The notes under the pieces are model-generated. The model searched no databases, was not told the origin of the DNA, and was given only the letters and a program-made list of their open reading frames with translations. From assembly GCF_024437735.1 (NCBI RefSeq), contig NZ_JANFQO010000004.1, positions 272,460 to 336,459 of the forward strand: a stretch of DNA of 64,000 nt, written 5' to 3'. Origin of the DNA: Tahibacter harae (GTDB taxonomy: Bacteria; Pseudomonadota; Gammaproteobacteria; Xanthomonadales; Rhodanobacteraceae). Shown here piece by piece: positions 56,432-64,000 of this stretch. Each line of letters begins with the position of its first letter. The first letter of the stretch is position 1. Made by a program: the position numbers and the translations under genes.

Positions 56432-59400
56432 GCTGCCTATGCGACAGTGAAGTCGCCGTAGCGGATGCGGACGATTTCGGGGATTTTCTGAGCTGCCTAT
56501 GCGGCAGTGAAGCCGGTGAACCCGAACGCGCTCAAGATGGCGATTTTCTGAGCTGCCTATGCGGCAGTGAAGGCAGCGAGCACGCTGTCTGGGTCGGGCG
56601 TGACTTTCTGAGCTGCCTATGCGGCAGTGAAGGTCACGTTGCCATCGGCACCGTGCCCGAACACTTTCTGAGCTGCCTATGCGGCAGTGAAGCTCATCCA
56701 GGGCTACGCGGCGGAACCGCTTCATTTCTGAGCTGCCTATGCGGCAGTGAAGAAAAGATCCTGAGACGGCCATCACGATCACAGATTTCTGAGCTGCCTA
56801 TGCGGCAGTGAAGCCGAATTTGCTCATGGGCGGCGAGCGCGAATTTTTCTGAGCTGCCTATGCGGCAGTGAAGCTCGCATACCAGGTCGGCGTCGGACTT
56901 GACCATTTCTGAGCTGCCTATGCGGCAGTGAAGCGTGCCGTCTTCGTCGTGATCCGACTCCGTGATTTCTGAGCTGCCTATGCGGCAGTGAAGGCCGGCT
57001 CATTCGCGAGGCCGCGCCCCAAATTTTTCTGAGCTGCCTATGCGGCAGTGAAGGAGACCGCGGAGGCCAAGCGCACGCTCGCTGATTTCTGAGCTGCCTA
57101 TGCGGCAGTGAAGGAGAACAAGAAAATCAAGGATGCTCAGGCTCATTTCTGAGCTGCCTATGCGGCAGTGAAGCGCGTCCTGCTCGATCTCGCCGGAGTC
57201 TCGCATTTCTGAGCTGCCTATGCGGCAGTGAAGCCGAGGGCCCGCAAGGAGAAGCGGGCGAGCAATTTCTGAGCTGCCTATGCGGCAGTGAAGGTCTCGG
57301 GCTCGTTGAGCACCGTCGTCAGGAATTTCTGAGCTGCCTATGCGGCAGTGAAGACCGCCGCCGGTACGCCGCAGTGGACGCACATTTTCTGAGCTGCCTA
57401 TGCGGCAGTGAAGCGGACCGCCGACAGGGTATAGCGCTGCCCCTTTTTCTGAGCTGCCTATGCGGCAGTGAAGAGGGGGCGGCTGCACATGCGTGAGTAC
57501 GCGAATTTCTGAGCTGCCTATGCGGCAGTGAAGAACCAGACCGCGAGCCGGCTCGCCCGGGCAACTTTCTGAGCTGCCTATGCGGCAGTGAAGGCCTCGG
57601 CGCCGTCGGACCTGACCGCGGCGCATTTCTGAGCTGCCTATGCGGCAGTGAAGACACTGTCGCCCAGCTACCAGTTCGCCACCCATTTCTGAGCTGCCTA
57701 TGCGGCAGTGAAGGACGGATTGCTCAGCGCTCTCGTTCGCCGGCATTTCTGAGCTGCCTATGCGGCAGTGAAGTTGCTGCAGCAGGGCCAGCGATCGGCC
57801 GCCAATTTCTGAGCTGCCTATGCGGCAGTGAAGGGTTGTCCTTGTCCGGCTCAATCTCGTCGCGATTTCTGAGCTGCCTATGCGGCAGTGAAGGCCTGCA
57901 TACAGAAGCTTCGCCGCTGGCGATATTTCTGAGCTGCCTATGCGGCAGTGAAGCTCAACCATCCTATCCAGCCCGGTCGGAACCTTTTCTGAGCTGCCTA
58001 TGCGGCAGTGAAGTGAACCGCAGTCATTGCAAACTGCGCGAACAATTTCTGAGCTGCCTATGCGGCAGTGAAGCCGCGCGCTTGGGCGCCGCTTCGGCCG
58101 CGTCATTTCTGAGCTGCCTATGCGGCAGTGAAGCGCGTGCGCGATTAATTCGGCGACGTGCGTACTTTCTGAGCTGCCTATGCGGCAGTGAAGCCGAACA
58201 TGCGCTTGGCGATGGCGTCGGCGTATTTCTGAGCTGCCTATGCGGCAGTGAAGGTCTCGGGCTCGTTGAGCACCGTCGTCAGGAATTTCTGAGCTGCCTA
58301 TGCGGCAGTGAAGCGGTTGATCACACAGCTCGGCGAGAACCCGCATTTCTGAGCTGCCTATGCGGCAGTGAAGGTCCAGCTTCGTGAAGCCCGTGCGCGC
58401 CGCCGTTTCTGAGCTGCCTATGCGGCAGTGAAGACGAAATCGGCCCCGAATCGTTTATCCCGCACTTTCTGAGCTGCCTATGCGGCAGTGAAGCCGGTGG
58501 AATCGACGTCGCCGGGCCGGTACAGTTTCTGAGCTGCCTATGCGGCAGTGAAGACACGGACCGCCGCCCGGCGGCGGGTACGAACTTTCTGAGCTGCCTA
58601 TGCGGCAGTGAAGATTTTCGTGGCGTAACCGACGTGAACGCCGTCTTTCTGAGCTGCCTATGCGGCAGTGAAGCGTCGTGTGCGCCGTCGCCGTGTTTAT
58701 CGCGTTTTCTGAGCTGCCTATGCGGCAGTGAAGCGTTCCCGGCCTTGCCAGTCAAGTTATCGACTTTTCTGAGCTGCCTATGCGGCAGTGAAGACGTCGC
58801 ACCGCTGTGCGTCGTGATGACGCCATTTCTGAGCTGCCTATGCGGCAGTGAAGGCAGCGCCGCCTGAGCAGCCGCAACGCGCTTTTTTCTGAGCTGCCTA
58901 TGCGGCAGTGAAGTACACCGTCGCCGGCAAGCGCCGCCTGAACCATTTCTGAGCTGCCTATGCGGCAGTGAAGTCGAATTCATCGCGCGGGAATGGTTTG
59001 CCGTATTTCTGAGCTGCCTATGCGGCAGTGAAGGTCTGGGGGTCGAAGTCCTTCCGGAAGGCCGTTTTCTGAGCTGCCTATGCGGCAGTGAAGTCGAGAC
59101 CTGCGCCAACGACGACTTCGCCTCTTTTCTGAGCTGCCTATGCGGCAGTGAAGCCGACGAATGTGTTGGCAACGAAGATGACGGATTTCTGAGCTGCCTA
59201 TGCGGCAGTGAAGGTCGTTTGTAGCCGGCTTCGGTCATTGAAGAATTTCTGAGCTGCCTATGCGGCAGTGAAGCGCCGACAGAATTCCGCTGCCGCTGAT
59301 CGTCATTTCTGAGCTGCCTATGCGGCAGTGAAGCTGCTGGTGCACCCGCAGATGGGCGAGCAGGTTTTCTGAGCTGCCTATGCGGCAGTGAAGAATTCGG

Positions 59401-59753
59401 CGGCATCGTCTGGATGAACTACCGTTTTCTGAGCTGCCTATGCGGCAGTGAAGCGCCGGCCGGCAGAGGCGGCTTGCAGCTGTAATTTCTGAGCTGCCTA
59501 TGCGGCAGTGAAGACGATGACCCGAAATACTTGCGGATGCCGCTGTTTCTGAGCTGCCTATGCGGCAGTGAAGTTCGACGCCGCGGTGCTGGCCGGCAAG
59601 CTCGTTTTCTGAGCTGCCTATGCGGCAGTGAAGTTGTCCGTGAACATGTCGGGGGTCAGATTCTTTTTCTGAGCTGCCTATGCGGCAGTGAAGCGCGGGG
59701 GGCTCGGCGGGTCGGTCTCGCATGATTTCTGAGCTGCCTATGCGGCAGTGAAG
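56425..59753 (-). CRISPR. Type I-F CRISPR array, 56 repeats and 55 spacers
   Basis: 28-base repeats starting TTTCTGAGCTGCCTATGCGG on the + strand recur every 60 bases. The repeat type (minus strand ...AGGCAGCTCAGAAA, with a CTGCC/GGCAG hairpin for Cas6f) is that of subtype I-F. There are 56 repeats: 6 at 56425-56752 then 50 at 56786-59753. 54 spacers are 32 bases and one is 33 (56753-56785). The repeat at 56425 has one change (GACAG for GGCAG), which marks the trailer end. The leader is therefore at the high-coordinate side, and pre-crRNA runs on the minus strand. No cas gene lies in the window. Confidence 0.98.
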
Positions 59754-59950
59754 AACAAACCCTCTCAACCTTCTCCAGCACTACCAGTAGCTTACGCCAC
59801 AAACCCGCCAAGCACCCAATTGTCACGACCAACGCCAACCCATTGAAATGAAAGCACACGTTATCCCGGGCAGAAAAAGGGTGAGAGTAAATAGGGCGGA
59901 CCAGACCGACGCTGCAGGCGCAGAAACGATTCCAATAGCCTGTACAGGAA
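59754..59950 (-). promoter_or_regulatory. CRISPR leader region
   Basis: Sequence directly upstream (minus strand) of the newest repeat, AT-richer than its surroundings. It holds an IHF-like site TTTCAATGGGTTG at 59836-59848 (one mismatch to WATCAA-N4-TTR) about 83 bases from the first repeat, the kind of site used in I-F/I-E adaptation. The promoter itself was not located with confidence. The wider 608-base stretch to 60361 has no gene. Confidence 0.5.
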
Positions 59951-60225
59951 GCAAAGCAACGCACCGCTGAAAGCTCCGTCCGCCGCGATGCATGCGCGAA
60001 TAGTGGCAAACTACGAGTTCCCCTGAGTGGCGGCACCGTCTTGCATCAATCGCAGCAGCCGGCACCAGGCTCGACTTCGGCGGCATCGCTTTGTCGCTGC
60101 CTGCGATAGGGAGAGGACGAGCCCGTGGCTGCAGCACGCATTCAGCGGCTGCATCCCGCTCGTCCGCGCAAAGCTGCCGCGGAGCCAGTATCCCGGACTG
60201 CGCGTTTTCACGCTCGCCTACCGGG

Positions 60226-60255
60226 TTTTCCCTCAGGAAATTTTCCCTCGGGAAC
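60226..60255 (+). repeat. Tandem 15-bp operator-like repeats
   Basis: TTTTCCCTCAGGAAA (60226-60240) and TTTTCCCTCGGGAAC (60241-60255) are head-to-tail copies agreeing at 13 of 15 positions. Each contains the dyad TTCC-N4-GGAA. They lie 106 bases before the start of the unknown gene at 60362, as for a regulatory double site. Confidence 0.6.
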
Positions 60256-60361
60256 CGCTATCGCGGCGCATTTGTAAACAACCACGCTTGCCACGATTGT
60301 TGACTGGCTGGTGCGAACCTGTGCACGGACCATGCGCCGCAGACAAACCGTGGAGAGCGAA

Positions 60362-61522
60362 GTGAACAAGGGTTCCGTTGCGGCCGGCGCTGGCTCGAAC
60401 CTCCGCGTGCGCCTGTTCTGGAAACTGCAAGCCTGGCGCCTGCGCAACACCGTCGCGCCGGAAACCTCGCGCAGCGTCAGCCAGTTCAGCAACTTCATGG
60501 CGCTCAGCCACCGTGGCAACGCCGATGCGATCTGCGACCTGGCCGAATCCCTGAGTACGCATTCCACTGAACTCAGCGCCATTTCCGCCGCCGCAGTGAA
60601 GACGCGGCTGGCGCGCGAGCTGGGGCCGAAATCCTGTGTGACCGTGCTCGGCGCGGAGAAAGGCAGCATAGGCGGCTACGCCTGGGCGCGCGTCAGCACG
60701 CCGGCCGAAGCGCTGGACAACTATCGCTGCAACGCCGATCTCGTCCACATCGACGATGCCGCCTGGGACAAGCTCGCCGGCATTCTCGGTACCGATTCCT
60801 GCCTGGTGTTCTACGACCTGGGCCTGTGCTCGCAATACCGCCGCGGCTTCTCGCCGCTCAAGCAGTTGCTCAAGCCGCTGCTGGAACTGGGCCTCGGCCA
60901 CGGCGCCGGGCGCGCATTCTGGTGGGCGCCGGCCGGTAGCGCGGCCTGCCAGCTATCGCTGGCCTTCGGCGCCCGTGCCGTACTGCAGCACGGCGACCGT
61001 GTGTTCTTCCTGCACGAAGCCATCGCCGGCATCGCCCGCGTGCTGACGGCGCTGCCGGCCAGCGCCATCTCCACCCTGCTCGGCCGCGCCGCCGGCGCAC
61101 GCGCACCGCGCGAACCCAGTCGCAGCGCCGCGACGCTGCGCCTGCCTATGGCCGCCGACGAGAATCTGATACGCCTGGCCCTCGACAGCAGCGCCGCGGG
61201 CGCCAGCGCGCCGGTACGGGCCACGGAACTGCGCAAACTCGTTGCAAGTAACGATGTTGCAGACAACGCCGCCGATGACGCCGAAGCGATCGAGGAAATC
61301 GAGATCCGCAGCCGGCCGCGACCTGGCGTGAATGTGTTGCCCCGGGGAAAAGCCGCGGCGGCTGTCGCTGACACCGGCGCTCCAGCCGCAGCTGTTGGTG
61401 AAGTGACTGCGGCGGAAGTCGTTGCCAAACTCGCCCCTGTGCGCCGTCAGGCTATGCCAAAAGGGGCCCTGGCTGATCTGCCGCGGAGGCTTTCCACGAT
61501 TTTTCCGCATCGGACGGTCTGA
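60362..61522 (+). CDS. Unrecognised 386-residue protein between CRISPR array and fossil repeats
   Basis: From GTG 60362 with GGAG upstream; another in-frame start is further up at 60311. No signal peptide. The first 240 residues look globular and mixed (SVSQFSNFMALSHRGNADAI, VTVLGAEKGSIGGYAWARVS, CLVFYDLGLCSQYRRGFSPL, FWWAPAGSAACQLSLAFGAR), with several Cys and Trp. The rest is a low-complexity Ala/Pro/Glu region. It carries no Cas6f, Cas1, HNH or helicase motif, and high third-position GC says it is a real host-like gene. Position next to a leader and to decayed repeats invites a link to CRISPR, which is not shown. Function not assigned. Confidence 0.6.
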   Translation: MNKGSVAAGAGSNLRVRLFWKLQAWRLRNTVAPETSRSVSQFSNFMALSHRGNADAICDLAESLSTHSTELSAISAAAVKTRLARELGPKSCVTVLGAEKGSIGGYAWARVSTPAEALDNYRCNADLVHIDDAAWDKLAGILGTDSCLVFYDLGLCSQYRRGFSPLKQLLKPLLELGLGHGAGRAFWWAPAGSAACQLSLAFGARAVLQHGDRVFFLHEAIAGIARVLTALPASAISTLLGRAAGARAPREPSRSAATLRLPMAADENLIRLALDSSAAGASAPVRATELRKLVASNDVADNAADDAEAIEEIEIRSRPRPGVNVLPRGKAAAAVADTGAPAAAVGEVTAAEVVAKLAPVRRQAMPKGALADLPRRLSTIFPHRTV

Positions 61523-61569
61523 GCTTGGCCGCTGGCTTCGCGGCGAAAGGACGGCTTCCGGCTCCGGAG

Positions 61570-61717
61570 TTTCTGGGCTGACTGCGCGGCGGTGGACTTG
61601 ACGGAAATCCTGCTGTTAACAGCTGGCAATTTCTGAATTTTCTACACGACAGTGAGCCGCGACCGTGGCGGGCGGTGCGCCGATCAGCTTTTCTGAGCTG
61701 CCTACACGTCAGCAACC
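61570..61717 (-). CRISPR. Fossil I-F array of three degenerate repeats
   Basis: Repeat-like 28-mers start at 61570, 61630 and 61690, exactly 60 bases apart and in the same orientation as the main array. They read TTTCTGGGCTGACTGCGCGG, TTTCTGAATTTTCTACACGA and TTTCTGAGCTGCCTACACGT at the start, with 9 or more changes. Two spacers of 32 bases (61598-61629, 61658-61689) remain. The CTACACG core of copies 2 and 3 is the alternative I-F repeat type, unlike CTATGCG of the main array. The third copy ends 6 bases before a neighbouring stop. Confidence 0.75.
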
Positions 61718-61723
61718 CACCGC

Positions 61724-62422
61724 TCAGGCAACCACCTCCCGCTCATCCGCCCTTCCCCACAACCACAGCCCGATCAACGTCCGCCCCAGCGGCTGTATCG
61801 CCGGATAGATCCAGCCTGCCAGCGGTTCCGGTAGCCCCGGCGCGCCCAGTTCGACGGTGAAGATCTGCAGCGTGAGCAGCGCTGCGGCAAGGTAGAAGCC
61901 GCCGACGATCCGCGACAAGCCGCGCCGGCGCAGCAGCACCGCAGCGTAGCAGGTGTTGCCGATGCAGAAGCCGATCAGCAGCAGAAAATACATCGCATCC
62001 CACAGACCGTCATACACACCGATCTGTACGCGCAGTGCGCTGCGGGCGCCTTCGTCCGCGAGCAGCCAGGCATGGCGCCAGCGATCGAACGCGACCAGGC
62101 TCAGGGCCTGCTGTCCGGCTTCGGTTCCGGCCCACAGCAAAAAGCCCAGTACACCGAACAACGCCAGGCCCGGCGCCGTCCAGCGCAGACGCACCGCCAC
62201 GGCCACTGCCGCCGCGGCCACCAGGAATGGATGCAGCAGATAGATCCAGGCGCGCAGCTGTGCCACCGGATCATCGACCCGCGCCATGCGGCTGTCGAAG
62301 TCGGCGCCGCCGGAGAACCACTGGGGCAGGAAGATCAGGCCCAGCGTCGTGAACGCCGACAGGACGGAACAGATCGCCGCGAAGCGGTAGAACGTGGGGG
62401 AAAACGTGACAGGAGTAGTCAT
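61724..62422 (-). CDS. Integral membrane protein, unknown function
   Basis: 232 residues from ATG 62422; an ATG at 62449 would add 9 residues. About six hydrophobic helices: near 10-28, 60-80, 84-105, 150-170, 180-200 and 210-230 (LLGFLLWAGTEAGQQ, LLLIGFCIGNTCYAAVLL, GRTLIGLWLWG). A tail of charged residues ends EREVVA. Its stop is 6 bases from the last fossil repeat. No family recognised. Confidence 0.7.
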   Translation of the reverse strand: MTTPVTFSPTFYRFAAICSVLSAFTTLGLIFLPQWFSGGADFDSRMARVDDPVAQLRAWIYLLHPFLVAAAAVAVAVRLRWTAPGLALFGVLGFLLWAGTEAGQQALSLVAFDRWRHAWLLADEGARSALRVQIGVYDGLWDAMYFLLLIGFCIGNTCYAAVLLRRRGLSRIVGGFYLAAALLTLQIFTVELGAPGLPEPLAGWIYPAIQPLGRTLIGLWLWGRADEREVVA

Positions 62423-62750
62423 GCGGGAATTATCGGACCGCTCTGCCATGTCGATGCGCGCGGCGGATCTCTTCTGGCGCGCCGTTCGCACGGAATGGCG
62501 CAGCAGGCCGCCTTCGGTTCCCTGGCGCGTGCCGCCGAGGCGATATGCAGGGGCTCGCATCCGTAAGGACGGAGATTTTCGGCGGGAACGGAACGGCGGC
62601 TCGACAGGATGATTTCCGCTGATGGAATCCGGCCTCGCTCAAGCCATGCTGGAATCCGTACGCTGGCTGGCGCAGATACAAGAAGTCGTTATCGCTGCCG
62701 TTCGTGGCGGCATCTGCTCCCCTGGCGGATTGCTGCGCACCTTCCGGTTG

Positions 62751-63170
62751 TCACGAAGCCTCGGAACGCTGCCCCGGCTCCGGCCGCAGCCACAGCCAGA
62801 TCGCCACGGCCAGCATGAACGCGGTCCCTATCGCCGCCATCCACCAGCGAGGGCTGAACACGCCCATCATCACGGCGCTGGCCAGCATGGTGATGGTGGC
62901 GAACCACTTGGCACGCCGGCTGACTGCGCCCTCCCGTTCCCAATCGCGCAGCATCTGCCCGAAGCGCGGGTGGTTATGCAGCCACGCATGCAAGCGCAGG
63001 GAGCCGCGCGCGGCGGCGAAGGCCGCGAGCAGGACAAACGGCGTCGTCGGCAATCCCGGCAGCACAATGCCGATCACACCCAGCAGCAGACTCACCCAGG
63101 CCAGCACCAGCCAGAGCGCGCGTCCCAAGCGATTGCGGGCCAGCTTGGACGTGGATTCCGACAACGGCAA
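62751..63170 (-). CDS. YbaN/DUF454 family membrane protein
   Basis: 139 residues. Motif GVIGIVLPGLPTTPFVLLAA between two early helices, a middle FAAARGSLRLHAWLHNHPRFG and a third and fourth helix (MLASAVMMGVF, FMLAVAIWLWL): the DUF454 arrangement. Function unknown across the family; Escherichia coli ybaN is an example. It is about 330 bases from the upstream membrane protein on the same strand. Confidence 0.9.
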   Translation of the reverse strand: MPLSESTSKLARNRLGRALWLVLAWVSLLLGVIGIVLPGLPTTPFVLLAAFAAARGSLRLHAWLHNHPRFGQMLRDWEREGAVSRRAKWFATITMLASAVMMGVFSPRWWMAAIGTAFMLAVAIWLWLRPEPGQRSEAS

Positions 63171-63309
63171 GACCCCAAAAGCTAACTGCGGCGGCGTTGG
63201 ACTATAGCGTGAGGATGTGGGCGACGGGGTTGGGCGGGCTGGAAGCCGGATCCGGCTACCCGGGGCGGGTGCCGCTGCGGCCGGACACGCCGATGGAGCG
63301 GCAGGCGGG

Positions 63310-63850
63310 AAGGCGTCCCTCGTGGGATCTGAGATTTCTGACGGGAATTTTGTGGATGGGCCGGTCTGCTCCGTGCTGTTCCGCTGTGGGTGTCAGCTGA
63401 CGAGCCAGTTCCGGGCAGGGATTGATGGATGTCCCGATCTCCGCCGTCGCTCGCGTTGCTGGACCTTGTGGGTGTCCTAATCCCATCCCCCCGATCCCAT
63501 GCCGCAGGTTCATCTTTGGTGGATGTCCCAATCCCGCTGGAGCTACTGGAAGGCTTCCCTGGCGGGATCGGAGATTTCTGACGGGCGGGATTTTTTGTGG
63601 GTGTCCCAGTCTGCTTCCCGGTCTGCTCCGTCTGGTCTGCTCCGTGCTGCTCCGCTGATGGGTGTCCCAATCCATTCCCGGTCTCGGCTGACGAACCAGT
63701 CCGGATGGGAATTGGTGGGTGTCCCGATCTCTGCCGTTCGCATTGCCGCCGTTCGCATTGCCGGATCTTGTGCATGTCCTGATCCCATCCGGCTGAGCCG
63801 TCCTTTGGTGGGTGTCCCAATCCCACGCAGGTGTCCCAATCCCAATCCTC
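63310..63850 (+). repeat. Block of GGTGTCCCAATCCC-like repeat units
   Basis: No gene is credible in 63171-63860. The word GTGGGTGTCCCAATCCC and variants occurs about nine times (63426, 63467, 63518, 63597, 63658, 63714, 63770, 63806, 63829), unevenly spaced. Two longer copies, about 63310-63490 and 63550-63800, share GAGATTTCTGACGGG and CGGTCTGCTCCGTGCTG, so the block arose by duplication. On the minus strand it translates as WDWDTH/GHPPK words, which is a shadow. Confidence 0.7.
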
Positions 63851-63860
63851 CTTTAGTGGG

Positions 63861-64000
63861 TGAACCGCCCCGGGAACCCCGGAGACTCATTGGTGTGAGT
63901 CACGCCGCCATGGCGAGCTCACGGATTTGCCGATAGTAGGCCGCCTCAGCTTCTGCCGGCGGGATGTTGCCGATCGGCCCCAGCAATCGGGTGTTGTTGA
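63861..64000 (-). mobile_element. IS3-family element, left end, cut by window edge
   Basis: The terminus TGAACCGCCCCGGGAACCCC (from 63861, continuing to GGAGACT at 63887) is a typical IS3-family inverted repeat. Just inside it, on the minus strand, the C-terminus of transposase OrfB ends at TGA 63900-63902. Its last residues are NNTRLLGPIGNIPPAEAEAA then YYRQIRELAMAA, the family's conserved end. The rest lies outside the window. Confidence 0.88.
63900..64000 (-). CDS. IS3-family transposase OrfB, C-terminal fragment
   Basis: About 33 codons visible before the edge. The IGNIPPAEAE signature is that of IS3-family integrase-type transposases; DDE residues lie outside the window, so whether it is intact cannot be told. 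Neighbouring inverted repeat at 63861-63887. Confidence 0.85.
   Translation of the reverse strand, partial: NNTRLLGPIGNIPPAEAEAAYYRQIRELAMAA

Noticed and set aside
56694..59768. Long minus-strand ORFs rich in LHCRIGSSE and plus-strand ORFs rich in FLSCLCGSE words
   Set aside because: They are CRISPR repeats read through; the 60-base unit is a multiple of three, so frames stay open by chance.
60362..61522. Gene at the leader side considered as cas6f or another Cas protein
   Set aside because: No ferredoxin-like Csy4 pattern, no HD, helicase or Cas1 residues, and it is transcribed away from the array.
63310..63850. Repeat block considered as a second CRISPR array
   Set aside because: Unit spacing is irregular, repeat length short and variable, and longer blocks are duplicated; no leader-like sequence.

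Overview
The window is high-GC DNA with dense, mostly non-repetitive coding. Its gene families point to a gammaproteobacterium of the Xanthomonadales (Lysobacterales), perhaps a Dokdonella- or Rhodanobacter-like genus. The clues are ZapE, an AlgZ/LytS-AlgR type two-component pair, RecBCD, a YbaN protein, IPTL-CTERM-like protein tails and a secreted protease ending in an IF-x-D-x-F-E tail. The genus is an inference from gene content, not a measured placement.

Region by region. 0-9.5 kb: two paralogous pseudopilin-like membrane proteins, an exported M20 hydrolase, zapE coupled to a small alpha/beta hydrolase, a secreted metzincin protease, acyl-carrier-protein phosphodiesterase, a membrane-anchored cytochrome c5 and tRNA-Arg(CCG). 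9.5-22.7 kb: a VOC protein, a DUF1624-type acyltransferase divergent from an exported alpha/beta hydrolase, a dienelactone-hydrolase-like protein, a LytS/LytTR pair, a MATE exporter, a beta-lactamase-fold lipoprotein, a DEDD exonuclease, a MarR-zinc-ribbon operon with its likely operator, a 47-residue CxxC protein and an AraC regulator. 22.7-34.4 kb: recC-recB-recD on the minus strand, then a PAS-PAS-GGDEF diguanylate cyclase.

34.4-46.6 kb is an island of visibly lower GC. A 2556-residue SpvB/FG-GAP/RHS polymorphic toxin with a variable DUF4329-like tip is followed by a DUF6794 gene, the best candidate immunity gene. After that come five small exported-protein genes in which a two-gene cassette is duplicated. 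Four of the five are broken, three of them by single-base changes at or near homopolymer runs.

46.6-56.4 kb: nicotinamide salvage (bifunctional NadM-Nudix plus NadV) behind a strong inverted repeat, a multiply frameshifted GyrB-like ATPase pseudogene, a TfoX C-terminal protein, free methionine-R-sulfoxide reductase, bioD and a two-gene RND efflux pump. 56.4-61.7 kb: a 56-repeat type I-F CRISPR array read on the minus strand with no cas gene in the window, then its leader, then an unrecognised 386-residue gene behind a tandem operator-like repeat. Next come three degenerate I-F repeats kept at an exact 60-bp period, apparently a fossil second array. 61.7-64 kb: two small membrane proteins, a block of repeated GGTGTCCCAATCCC-like words and the end of an IS3-family element cut by the window edge.

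The least explained parts are the array/fossil-array locus with its trapped gene and the decaying satellite cassette behind the Rhs toxin.
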